This document shows positions 17,593 to 25,755 of a stretch of DNA of 64,000 nt, one piece after another. The notes under the pieces are model-generated. The model was not told the origin of the DNA and searched no databases. It saw only the letters and a list, made by a program, of their open reading frames with translations. The DNA is taken from the NCBI RefSeq assembly GCF_001940225.2, contig NZ_CP135164.1, positions 1,674,001-1,738,000 of the forward strand. The letters run 5' to 3'. The number at the start of each line of letters is the position of its first letter. Position 1 is the stretch's first letter. A program made the position numbers and the translations under genes. The stretch comes from Roseburia sp. 499. GTDB lineage: Bacteria > Bacillota > Clostridia > Lachnospirales > Lachnospiraceae.

Positions 17593-20500
17593 TTAAACTC
17601 TTTCTTTTAGCTCCTTCGCTTTAAACTGCTTTGTTTTCTTTCTTCCAATCTCGAACATGGTCACAAGACTCAACAATCCTACTCCAAACCATCCAAAGGA
17701 CGTTGTATCACCGGTCTTTACTACCTTATTCGATTCTACTGTAATTTTTCTTTCTGCGGTCGCAGTATTTCCTGCATTATCACTGACACGGTAAGTAATG
17801 ACATACGTTCCCAGTGTATGAATATCAAATTCTCCAATTACCTGTATTTCTGCTGTTAGGTCTCCATCCACCTCATCCTGCGCTGATACCCCTTGCCGTA
17901 CATCAAACTCTTCTCCTACTTTTATTACTGTATCCCCCGGTATTGTAAGAACAGGCGCCTTTATATCTTTGTTTTCTCTACTTTCCCTGCTTTTTCCTTT
18001 TTCCAATACCGTAATCTGTCTCGTTACCTGTGCTTCATTTCCACTACTATCACTAACTGAGTAAACAATCGTATAAGTTCCGGGTGTATGGATATCAAAT
18101 TCTCCGTTTATCTTTATTGCAGAAGTCAAATCTCCATCTCTGTCATCCGTTGCAGTGATACCATCCATTATTGTAAACTCCGCATCCTGTATTACTTCAT
18201 TCATTTCCGGAAGCGTAATTACCGGAGCTGTGATATCCCGATTCAAAGAAAAATATCTTACATCAGTATATGCCATTCCACCAAAATCATCTTTGATTTC
18301 TGCATACCATCCAAATACTCCATTTGGAGCACCCTTCCATGTATATTCTGCTTTACTTCCACTTTGAACGTTCTCTACTTCTCCAATTATCTGTTCTGTA
18401 TATACATTTACATCAAAATCCGTAGTGGATAACACTTTTTCTTCCGGAACAATTCCAAGTTCTGCAAAAGGAATTTCAAAGTTTTCCTCACCTACAATAG
18501 CTTCTCCACCTAAATTACTATTATCCTTTGCATCATAATCATCCAGCGATGGAGAATACGTTCTTACGATAATTCTTTGTCCATCCAAATCAAAATGCAT
18601 TAACCGCATATACCCCATTCCACCTTCGGAAAGCCCTTGATAGTCGAAAAGCATTTGATATACATTACGTTCTGCTACCCCATCTCCATCATCATCAAAA
18701 TGACTTACTACGGTCTGTGCATTGTGATAATGTCCTGACAGTACCATACATACATTAGGATTTTTGGAAACCACTTCATCGTATACCCGCTGCGGTTCTT
18801 CTCCTAATCCGCCACTCGCCAATAAATATTCATGGAAGTTCAAAATTGCTTTTCTTTCCGGATATTGGCTTAGTACTTCATTCATCCAATCAATTTCTTC
18901 ATCGCCAATTCCCCATCCGGTATACAACATAATAAAATCAATGCCTCCAACTGTAATCAAATCATAGTGCTGGCGGTTATTTTGATTCGTTCCACCGTAC
19001 CACGGATTGCTCTCATAGCGATCTGCTCCAAAGTATTTATAGTAGTTTGTATAGTCTCCACTTAAATGACCTACATCATGGTTTCCGGCAAGAATACCAT
19101 AAGGAATTCCAGCATCATCTAACTTCTGATATGCTTTGTCTGCATTCTCCCACTCTGAAATCAAAGGCTCGTCATCAATAATATCTCCATCATGGAACAG
19201 ATACTGAATATTCATTCTTGGCTGATTTGCAATAATCCAATCATGAATATCCAATTGGTATTGATACTTTCCCTCTACATCCTTGTTTGGATTTCCTGCA
19301 TAATCCTCATTGTAATATTGTGTATCAGACTCAACTGCAAATGTAAAATCATACTCACTTCTTGGTGTATCTTTTTCATTACTTGTTTTTACATTTGGAT
19401 TGTCTGATGGTAACGCTGCTGCACCTTCTTCATACTGAATCGGTGTATACCCCTCACCACTTTGAACCATTACTTTTACACTTCCATTTTCTATATGGCC
19501 TGCCAAACTTATCAATGCAGTTAGAGTCTTTTCTCCTGCTTCCTCTGTACTCTTTGTCTCTGCCAAATCCCATTTTCCTGTTTCTACAGAATAAACATAC
19601 ATCTTAGTTTTATCACTATTGCTGTTTCCCTTCCACGCTACCTGAATCCGGTCATTTTCTGTTACCTCTTCTCCGACCTGAATCTCAAACTGCTGATATG
19701 GGAATCCATTTCGTGTCCCCGTCTCTTCTTTCGCTCTGGCTTTTTCCATGGAAAGGATTTCTCCATCGCCAGCAGTTCCTGCTGTATCAGAAACTCCCTG
19801 GCTCATAGAAATATTTTTATCTCCTAAAACATAACGTTCACCCTTTTTAAAGATTACATCCATATTATCCTGTGTAGGGTCTTCCACCATAACACTGAAT
19901 ACCGGATCTTGTTCCAATTCCGTTCCTGCCTCCGGTGTTATTTCTGCTCCCACCTCAGCATTTTCCTCCGGAATCGTAAATTTCACGTTTTGGCTACTTG
20001 CATTTCCACAATAATCAACGGCATTCAATTCAATCGTATGTTCTCCTGCTGTCATTTCCAAAGAACGAAACTCATACGGGAGTTCTATTTTCTTTCCATC
20101 CAGTTTTGCAGTCACGGATGAAACGCCTGATCCTTCTTCTAATACAGACGGCTCGATTGTATAAGTTCCTTTACATACTTCTCCTTCTGTAATATTCGAA
20201 ATGATTTCAGCCGGTGTATTATCCACCTTTACTGTCAGTTTGCGTTCTTCTGCTCCTGCCTTTGCAATAAATACATGTTCTCCGTCCTCAAGTTTATTCG
20301 TATCCACATCATAACGAATTGCCTGATAAGAAACATCCGGTGCAGTAAATTTAGCATGAAGAATCTCTATTTTTCCTGCAGAATCCCCCATATTTATAAT
20401 TGTCTCCGGATTCTCATACCCTTCTGCACGCAAGGTTCTTCCGTCAGGCAGGACAAGACGAATATTTTTCACTACAAAGTCGTCATTATTTTCTTCATTA

Positions 20501-21330
20501 TGTTCTAATGGATTTGCCTTATTTCCTGCATGAATATCAATAGTAAGGCTTTCACCCTTTACAAAATAAGAAGCATCCACATCATACCCTACCGTTGCCC
20601 AATTCTCATACGTTCCCTCATTAAAAATTCCAAGTACATCATCACCAATAGCAACTGCATTTTTGAAAAATGTATCTGTCTGGCTAACATCCACCAAAAT
20701 CTTTGCCTTTCCCGGAATGGAACTTACCGTTTCTGATGTCACATCTTTTCCATCTAACAAGAACTGGCCTCCGGTAGTAATGATAGATGTCTCACCGGAT
20801 AAATACTGATTATCCCCAGACTGGTACTGATTTTGTTCCACTTCAAACCGTAATGCATCTTCTTGCGTACTTGCAGAAGTTATCCTATTTTCATCTGTTA
20901 CTACAGTATGAAAACCATCACTCACAATAAATCTGTAATCAAAATATTTCTTTCCGTATAAATCTACTGCATCCATACTTTTCTGGAAAATATCACTTTC
21001 TCCATCTTTCAGTAAATTATAACTTTCATACTCTTCCATCGTATTATCTTTGACTTGAAGCACTACACGTTTGACAGAACCCTTATCCGAAGAAGCCTGT
21101 ACAGAAAATGTTACACCCTCATCATTCTTAAACTGCTCCGCTGTCTGATTATTAATTGTCGGTTCTGCATCCGGTATACTAACTTCTGCCTGCATTGGAC
21201 TTTCTTCCCCGGAAACGACTCCCGGGGTCGGAGCTGCATCATTTGCAGTCATAATAGTCTTATTGGAAATGGCATCGTAACGATAAGTAATTCCTTTATC
21301 AGCATGAGGATCTTTTACTCCTGCTTCCAT
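17593..21330 (-). CDS. Surface metallophosphoesterase with Ig-like repeats, C-terminal part of a frameshifted gene
   Basis: This 1245-codon frame has no signal peptide of its own and continues the lamin-tail protein upstream after a one-base shift at about 21330. Its order is: end of the second lamin-tail domain (first 50 residues), several beta-rich Ig-like regions to about 640, a calcineurin-like metallophosphoesterase at about 670-950 (DTQYY, FHDGDIIDD, LAGNHDVGH, LSGHYHNA), two DUF5011-type Ig repeats at about 1050-1200 (each with DGDLT and EFDIHT), then VVKTGDT, a membrane segment and a basic tail. The tail resembles a sortase-type anchor without a canonical LPxTG. The predicted role is a surface hydrolase of phosphoesters; the substrate is unknown. 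The ATG at 21330 is probably not the true start. Confidence 0.75.
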   Translation of the reverse strand: MEAGVKDPHADKGITYRYDAISNKTIMTANDAAPTPGVVSGEESPMQAEVSIPDAEPTINNQTAEQFKNDEGVTFSVQASSDKGSVKRVVLQVKDNTMEEYESYNLLKDGESDIFQKSMDAVDLYGKKYFDYRFIVSDGFHTVVTDENRITSASTQEDALRFEVEQNQYQSGDNQYLSGETSIITTGGQFLLDGKDVTSETVSSIPGKAKILVDVSQTDTFFKNAVAIGDDVLGIFNEGTYENWATVGYDVDASYFVKGESLTIDIHAGNKANPLEHNEENNDDFVVKNIRLVLPDGRTLRAEGYENPETIINMGDSAGKIEILHAKFTAPDVSYQAIRYDVDTNKLEDGEHVFIAKAGAEERKLTVKVDNTPAEIISNITEGEVCKGTYTIEPSVLEEGSGVSSVTAKLDGKKIELPYEFRSLEMTAGEHTIELNAVDYCGNASSQNVKFTIPEENAEVGAEITPEAGTELEQDPVFSVMVEDPTQDNMDVIFKKGERYVLGDKNISMSQGVSDTAGTAGDGEILSMEKARAKEETGTRNGFPYQQFEIQVGEEVTENDRIQVAWKGNSNSDKTKMYVYSVETGKWDLAETKSTEEAGEKTLTALISLAGHIENGSVKVMVQSGEGYTPIQYEEGAAALPSDNPNVKTSNEKDTPRSEYDFTFAVESDTQYYNEDYAGNPNKDVEGKYQYQLDIHDWIIANQPRMNIQYLFHDGDIIDDEPLISEWENADKAYQKLDDAGIPYGILAGNHDVGHLSGDYTNYYKYFGADRYESNPWYGGTNQNNRQHYDLITVGGIDFIMLYTGWGIGDEEIDWMNEVLSQYPERKAILNFHEYLLASGGLGEEPQRVYDEVVSKNPNVCMVLSGHYHNAQTVVSHFDDDGDGVAERNVYQMLFDYQGLSEGGMGYMRLMHFDLDGQRIIVRTYSPSLDDYDAKDNSNLGGEAIVGEENFEIPFAELGIVPEEKVLSTTDFDVNVYTEQIIGEVENVQSGSKAEYTWKGAPNGVFGWYAEIKDDFGGMAYTDVRYFSLNRDITAPVITLPEMNEVIQDAEFTIMDGITATDDRDGDLTSAIKINGEFDIHTPGTYTIVYSVSDSSGNEAQVTRQITVLEKGKSRESRENKDIKAPVLTIPGDTVIKVGEEFDVRQGVSAQDEVDGDLTAEIQVIGEFDIHTLGTYVITYRVSDNAGNTATAERKITVESNKVVKTGDTTSFGWFGVGLLSLVTMFEIGRKKTKQFKAKELKERV

Positions 21331-22733
21331 ATTATGCCAACAAAATCTATCTGTTCTTTCGTTCTTGTAGTAAGACGAAGTGCTCTTGCACTACCGTTTG
21401 CCATTCCACCATTATAAATTTCAAACAGATTTTTATTTAACTCCAGACTGGTTTTGAATTTCTTATTAAAATCCTCTACTGTCAACTCATTATTTTTACC
21501 ATTTTTTATCCATAATACAATCGTCTTTCCCGGTTCCAATTTCAACTCTTCTTCCGGTGCAAACCAAAGGACATCGCTTGCATCACCATTATCCGGATAA
21601 TTATAATACAAACTATAATCCTGCAAATCCAATGTCTGATTTGAATTATTATACAATTCTATATACTCATAAGCATCGGCACCATTGATGTTACTGGAAT
21701 CAGGCATAATTTCACTAATAACAATAGGTGGAATTTTCGTTTTATCTACTGCCGTAGCTGCAATTGTAACTGTTTTCTCTGTTGTAGTCTTTTCTGTCAC
21801 TCCATCTGAAAATTCTGTATAATAGGAAAATCCACTCTTGCCTGCCATTTCTGTCCATTCCAGACTTCCCTCATATCCATCCTCTGTCTTCTTCATAGCA
21901 ATCTTCTGATATTCTTCCTCACCGGAAAACTTTACATATAGATATGCCGTATGAATCATATTATTTCCATTTGCTTCCGCTGTCACCTTCCAATCTTCCC
22001 CTTGGTTTACATAAAGAACAGCATCACAGGAAACAGATAACGTAGATGGAGTTTGGAACTGATATGTCTCTGTCGGGATTTGCTCAGAATTAATTTCTCC
22101 AGGTATCGCTTTGTATTCATATCCTAATCTTGTCTCTTTTTTTTCACCAGACTGGTATGTAAAGCAAATTCCGCCATTCTTTCCCGAAGTAGTGTTTCCC
22201 TGTAACTTTACCGCCTTTACATTACCATCATTATAAGTTACACTAGCCAGTTCTTCCCCTGTCTTTGTGGTTAATTTCAAGGTACGCTCCGCTGAATTAT
22301 GAAGCCCACCACTATGTATGGTAGCAAGATTTTTTCCTATTTCTAGATTTGTGCCATAATAATTATTAAATTCTTCTACTGTACAAGCCGTATTTCCATT
22401 ATTAATTATCCACAATACTACTGTTTTTCCCGGTTCTATGACAATTCCACTTTGATCCGGACTCCATATAACTCCACTATAAATTAATTCATACTGATCT
22501 AACTGAATGGTCTGGCTGCTTGTATTATAAAGTTCTACATACTCCCATGCATCTGCTCCATTTTTATTGTCTGTATCCGGTACAATTTCAGTAATCATAA
22601 TTGGAGTTTTCATCATCTCTGAACTCCCGGACGCATAAACATTAATTGGCACAGATGACGTCAACATTGCAGTAGCACCTACGATTGCCATCCCTTTACA
22701 ACATATCTTTTTTTCTTTCTGGTTTCTTTTCAT
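21315..22733 (-). CDS. Lamin-tail domain surface protein, N-terminal part of the same frameshifted gene
   Basis: A 472-residue frame. A signal peptide (about residues 1-35, KRNQKEKK then a hydrophobic core ending VYASG) precedes two lamin-tail domains: ITEIVPDTDNKNGADAWEYVELYN near 46 and VISEIMPDSSNINGADAYEYIELYN near 340. An Ig-like stretch separates them. The second copy is cut short in ARALRLTTRTKEQIDFVG and followed by six out-of-frame residues. The first copy continues through VTYND, while the next frame reads NMEAGVKDP, so one missing base after GGC would restore a single protein of about 1710 residues. See the finding at the junction. Confidence 0.75.
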   Translation of the reverse strand: MKRNQKEKKICCKGMAIVGATAMLTSSVPINVYASGSSEMMKTPIMITEIVPDTDNKNGADAWEYVELYNTSSQTIQLDQYELIYSGVIWSPDQSGIVIEPGKTVVLWIINNGNTACTVEEFNNYYGTNLEIGKNLATIHSGGLHNSAERTLKLTTKTGEELASVTYNDGNVKAVKLQGNTTSGKNGGICFTYQSGEKKETRLGYEYKAIPGEINSEQIPTETYQFQTPSTLSVSCDAVLYVNQGEDWKVTAEANGNNMIHTAYLYVKFSGEEEYQKIAMKKTEDGYEGSLEWTEMAGKSGFSYYTEFSDGVTEKTTTEKTVTIAATAVDKTKIPPIVISEIMPDSSNINGADAYEYIELYNNSNQTLDLQDYSLYYNYPDNGDASDVLWFAPEEELKLEPGKTIVLWIKNGKNNELTVEDFNKKFKTSLELNKNLFEIYNGGMANGSARALRLTTRTKEQIDFVGIIWKQE

Positions 22734-22851
22734 AAAAAAAGTTCTCCTTCATTCCAAATTCTTGTCACTAGCTTTTAGAATAAAAGAAGAACTATTTTTC
22801 TACCATCGCTCTTTTGTAATTTCTGCGTAAAATCACAGTAATTTTTTGATG

Positions 22852-23055
22852 TTATTCCACCACCACAGCTTCAAATCCCAAATCATCCAATGTTTCAATG
22901 GCTGTCTTGACACAGTGCTCACATCCATCAATGCTTACGGTCCTTTCCGCTAAATTTATCTCGTGGGTGATGTCTGCCTCGGTCAGTGCCTTATGGATTC
23001 TTTCTACACATTTTTCACAATGCATATCTTCTGCTTTTAATACTGTCATAATCAT
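22852..23055 (-). CDS. copZ: Copper chaperone-like HMA domain protein
   Basis: A 67-residue heavy-metal-associated domain that should bind Cu(I) and deliver it to CopA. The metal motif is MHCEKC (residues 11-16, MxCxxC). A second CxxC-like pair, GCEHC, near residues 45-48 is unusual for classical CopZ but occurs in related short clostridial proteins. It is the last gene of the copA-csoR-copZ set, 30 bases after csoR. No terminator is evident after it. Confidence 0.8.
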   Translation of the reverse strand: MIMTVLKAEDMHCEKCVERIHKALTEADITHEINLAERTVSIDGCEHCVKTAIETLDDLGFEAVVVE

Positions 23056-23085
23056 TCCTCCTGTTTCATTTACTTTTATTCTTTA

Positions 23086-23412
23086 TTACTTCATCAGCTT
23101 TTGAATGGTGCTGCAAAGTTCATCTACTACCTCTTCATTTCCTGCCTTGATGTTCTCTACTACGCAGGACTTGATATGCTCGGAAAGCAGGCACTTCGAA
23201 AAACTGTTCAAGGCTGACTGAATCGCCGATACTTGCGTAAGAATATCTACACAATAGCGATTATCCTCTACCATGGCCTTTACTCCTCTGACCTGTCCTT
23301 CTATTCGATTCAATCGATGAATCATATCCTTAATTTCTTCTGCGCTTCTCTCTTTTTTCTTTTCACAGCAACAACAATCCTTTGTGCATTCCTGCATTTC
23401 TTTTTCTTCCAT
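23086..23412 (-). CDS. csoR: CsoR-family copper-sensing repressor
   Basis: A 108-residue all-helical repressor. The copper-ligand set of the family is visible: Cys in NRYCVDIL, then His and Cys in SEHIKSCVV. The core LNRIEGQVRGVKAMVE is diagnostic. An N-terminal Cys-rich stretch (CTKDCCCCEKKK) precedes it and is not part of the usual fold. It probably represses the operon through the palindrome 25704-25720. Csor/RcnR/FrmR relatives sense other ligands; the copper ATPase next door favours copper. Confidence 0.88.
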   Translation of the reverse strand: MEEKEMQECTKDCCCCEKKKERSAEEIKDMIHRLNRIEGQVRGVKAMVEDNRYCVDILTQVSAIQSALNSFSKCLLSEHIKSCVVENIKAGNEEVVDELCSTIQKLMK

Positions 23413-23427
23413 ATTACATATTCCTTC

Positions 23428-25689
23428 CTACTTTTCCAGATTTAGTCGGCGTAACCGCAGTGCATTTCCCACCACACACACAGAACTAAATGACATAGCA
23501 AGTCCTCCAAGCATTGGGCTTAACAGTGGCCCGCCGAAAATATACAATACACCTGCCGCCACAGGAATTCCCAATGTATTATAGAAAAATGCCCAGAAAA
23601 GATTTTCCTTAATATTGCGAATGGTTCCTCTACTTAATTTTACAGCCTTATAAACGTCCTGCAAATCGGATTTCATTAATACCACATCACTGGATTCCAA
23701 CGCAATATCACTACCGTTTCCAATGGCTACTCCCACATCAGCCTGAACCAATGCAGGCGCATCATTGATACCATCTCCGGCCATCAACACTTTCTTGCCC
23801 TGTTGTTGCAGTTCCGATACGATTCTTGCCTTATCCTGTGGCAGAACTTCTGCAATGACACGGTCTACTCCCACCTGACTACCAATAAATTCCGCAGCCG
23901 CCTGATTATCTCCGGTAAGCATGATTACTTCCATTCCTGCTTTTTGAAGACTTCTGATGGCTTCCTTACTGGTACTTTTTACCGTATCTGCCACTACGAT
24001 AATTCCTTCTAGCTGCCCATTCAAAACTACAAACATAGGTGTCTGGCCCTTTTTTGCACAGCTTTGTGCTGCTTCCTCCAATTTAGAAATATCCTGTCCT
24101 TTTTCTTCCATAAAGCGTCTGTTTCCGATTAATACAGAGATACTTTCATATTCCGCTCGTATCCCTCTTCCGCTGACTGCCTCAAAGTTTTTCACAGAAT
24201 CCGCTACCTCTTCCGAAATCAATTCTTTCTCTTTTCCATAATCTACAATTGCCTGAGCCAATGGATGCTCGGAAAGACGTTCACAAGACGCTGCTATTTT
24301 CACCAATTCCTCTTTCGAATAAGCAGTCCTTGATGTCTGAATGACTTCTACTACTTTAGGTTTTCCTTCCGTAATGGTTCCCGTCTTATCTAACACCACC
24401 GCATTGGTATTCTGTAGGATTTCCAACGCTTCTCCACTATGAAACAGAATTCCGTTATTGGCGCCCAATCCGGTTCCTACCATAATCGCAGTAGGCGTTG
24501 CAAGTCCTAAGGCACAAGGGCATGCAATAACTAACACAGACACAAAAATATTCAAAATAAATGCGGTATCTTTTCCTGCCAGAAACCATCCCAAAGCAGC
24601 AATCACTGCAATTGTCATAACTGTCGGCACAAAATACCCTGCCACCGTATCTGCCAACTTGGAAATAGGTGCTTTCTTCCCCTGTGCTTCTTCAATCATA
24701 AGAATAATTTTAGATAACGTCGTATCTGCTCCGGTTCTTGTTACTCGTATCTGCATGGTTCCATTGTAATTCATACTTCCACCAATCACTTCGTCTCCCG
24801 GATGCTTCTCTACCGGAATACTTTCTCCAGTCAGCATGGACTCGTCCACAGAACTTTCTCCCTGAATCACTTCACCATCCAGTGGCACTTTGCTTCCCGG
24901 TCTGATTAAAAGTACCTCTCCCGCCATAATCTCATCCGTAGGAACTTCTATTTCTTTTCCATCTCTTATGAGAACAGAAGTATCCGGTGCTAATGCAATC
25001 AGCTTTCGAATTGCCTCTGATGTCTTTCCTTTACTTCGGCTCTCCATGTATTTTCCAAGCATAATAAGAGTAATGACAACGGCCGCTGATTCGTAATACA
25101 GGTGATGTACCGCCTCTGAATTCTTTGGAATCTGAATAGTCATCACCAGACTGTATAAAAAGGCACTTCCGGTTCCAATCGCCACCAGCGAATCCATATT
25201 GGGATGCCCCCGGAATAAAGTCTTAAATCCTACCGTGTAGAACTTCCAACCACATACCATAACTACTACTGCCAATATCATCTGAGCAATGGCAAAGTTC
25301 AAAGGATGCATCATCATATCCAGAAATTCCGGTAATGGCAATGTAATAGGAAGCATATGCCCCATAGAAATGTACAGAAGTGGAATTAAAAAAATTGCCG
25401 CCACAATCAAACGGTTGCGTTTCTCTTTCAATTCCTTTAATTCCTGTACACCAAACTCATCCTTCCGGTCTTCTACAATATCCTTTGGTTCAAAACCTGC
25501 CTTGGTAATTTTATTCTTAATATCAGAAAGTTTAACTTTTTCCGTATCATATATAATATGCGCCCGTCGGGTAGCCAGATTCACTTCGCAGTTCTCTACC
25601 CCCTCAAGCTTTCTGGTAACACGTTCCACTGCTGCCGAACAAGAGGCACAGGTCATACCATTTACTTCAAGAAAAATATCCTTTTTCAT
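23428..25689 (-). CDS. copA: Copper-exporting P1B-type ATPase
   Basis: A 753-residue heavy-metal ATPase that pumps Cu(I) out of the cytoplasm. One N-terminal HMA domain has GMTCASC at residues 11-17. The membrane metal site [10 protein letters not shown] is typical of the Cu(I) group. The phosphorylated aspartate is Asp434 in DKTGTITEG, the HP motif is SEHPLAQA, and the ATP-domain hinge [10 protein letters not shown] is present. The length matches CopA with one HMA domain. AGGAGG stands eight bases before the ATG, directly beside the operator palindrome. Confidence 0.94.
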   Translation of the reverse strand: MKKDIFLEVNGMTCASCSAAVERVTRKLEGVENCEVNLATRRAHIIYDTEKVKLSDIKNKITKAGFEPKDIVEDRKDEFGVQELKELKEKRNRLIVAAIFLIPLLYISMGHMLPITLPLPEFLDMMMHPLNFAIAQMILAVVVMVCGWKFYTVGFKTLFRGHPNMDSLVAIGTGSAFLYSLVMTIQIPKNSEAVHHLYYESAAVVITLIMLGKYMESRSKGKTSEAIRKLIALAPDTSVLIRDGKEIEVPTDEIMAGEVLLIRPGSKVPLDGEVIQGESSVDESMLTGESIPVEKHPGDEVIGGSMNYNGTMQIRVTRTGADTTLSKIILMIEEAQGKKAPISKLADTVAGYFVPTVMTIAVIAALGWFLAGKDTAFILNIFVSVLVIACPCALGLATPTAIMVGTGLGANNGILFHSGEALEILQNTNAVVLDKTGTITEGKPKVVEVIQTSRTAYSKEELVKIAASCERLSEHPLAQAIVDYGKEKELISEEVADSVKNFEAVSGRGIRAEYESISVLIGNRRFMEEKGQDISKLEEAAQSCAKKGQTPMFVVLNGQLEGIIVVADTVKSTSKEAIRSLQKAGMEVIMLTGDNQAAAEFIGSQVGVDRVIAEVLPQDKARIVSELQQQGKKVLMAGDGINDAPALVQADVGVAIGNGSDIALESSDVVLMKSDLQDVYKAVKLSRGTIRNIKENLFWAFFYNTLGIPVAAGVLYIFGGPLLSPMLGGLAMSFSSVCVVGNALRLRRLNLEK

Positions 25690-25703
25690 TTTTTAACCTC
25701 CTT

Positions 25704-25720
25704 ATACCCCCATGGGGTAT
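25704..25720. promoter_or_regulatory. CsoR operator at copA
   Basis: A palindrome of seven-base arms, ATACCCC and GGGGTAT, around CAT. G/C runs flanked by TA are the hallmark of CsoR/RcnR-type operators. It covers the predicted transcription start and abuts the ribosome-binding site of copA. Confidence 0.82.
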
Positions 25721-25724
25721 ATTT

Positions 25725-25753
25725 ATCATAGACCGAAATAGGAGGTTTGTCAA
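25725..25753 (-). promoter_or_regulatory. Promoter of copA-csoR-copZ
   Basis: Minus-strand TTGACA (25748-25753), 17-base spacer, TATGAT (25725-25730). It begins just three bases beyond the stop of the preceding gene. Confidence 0.8.
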
Positions 25754-25755
25754 CC

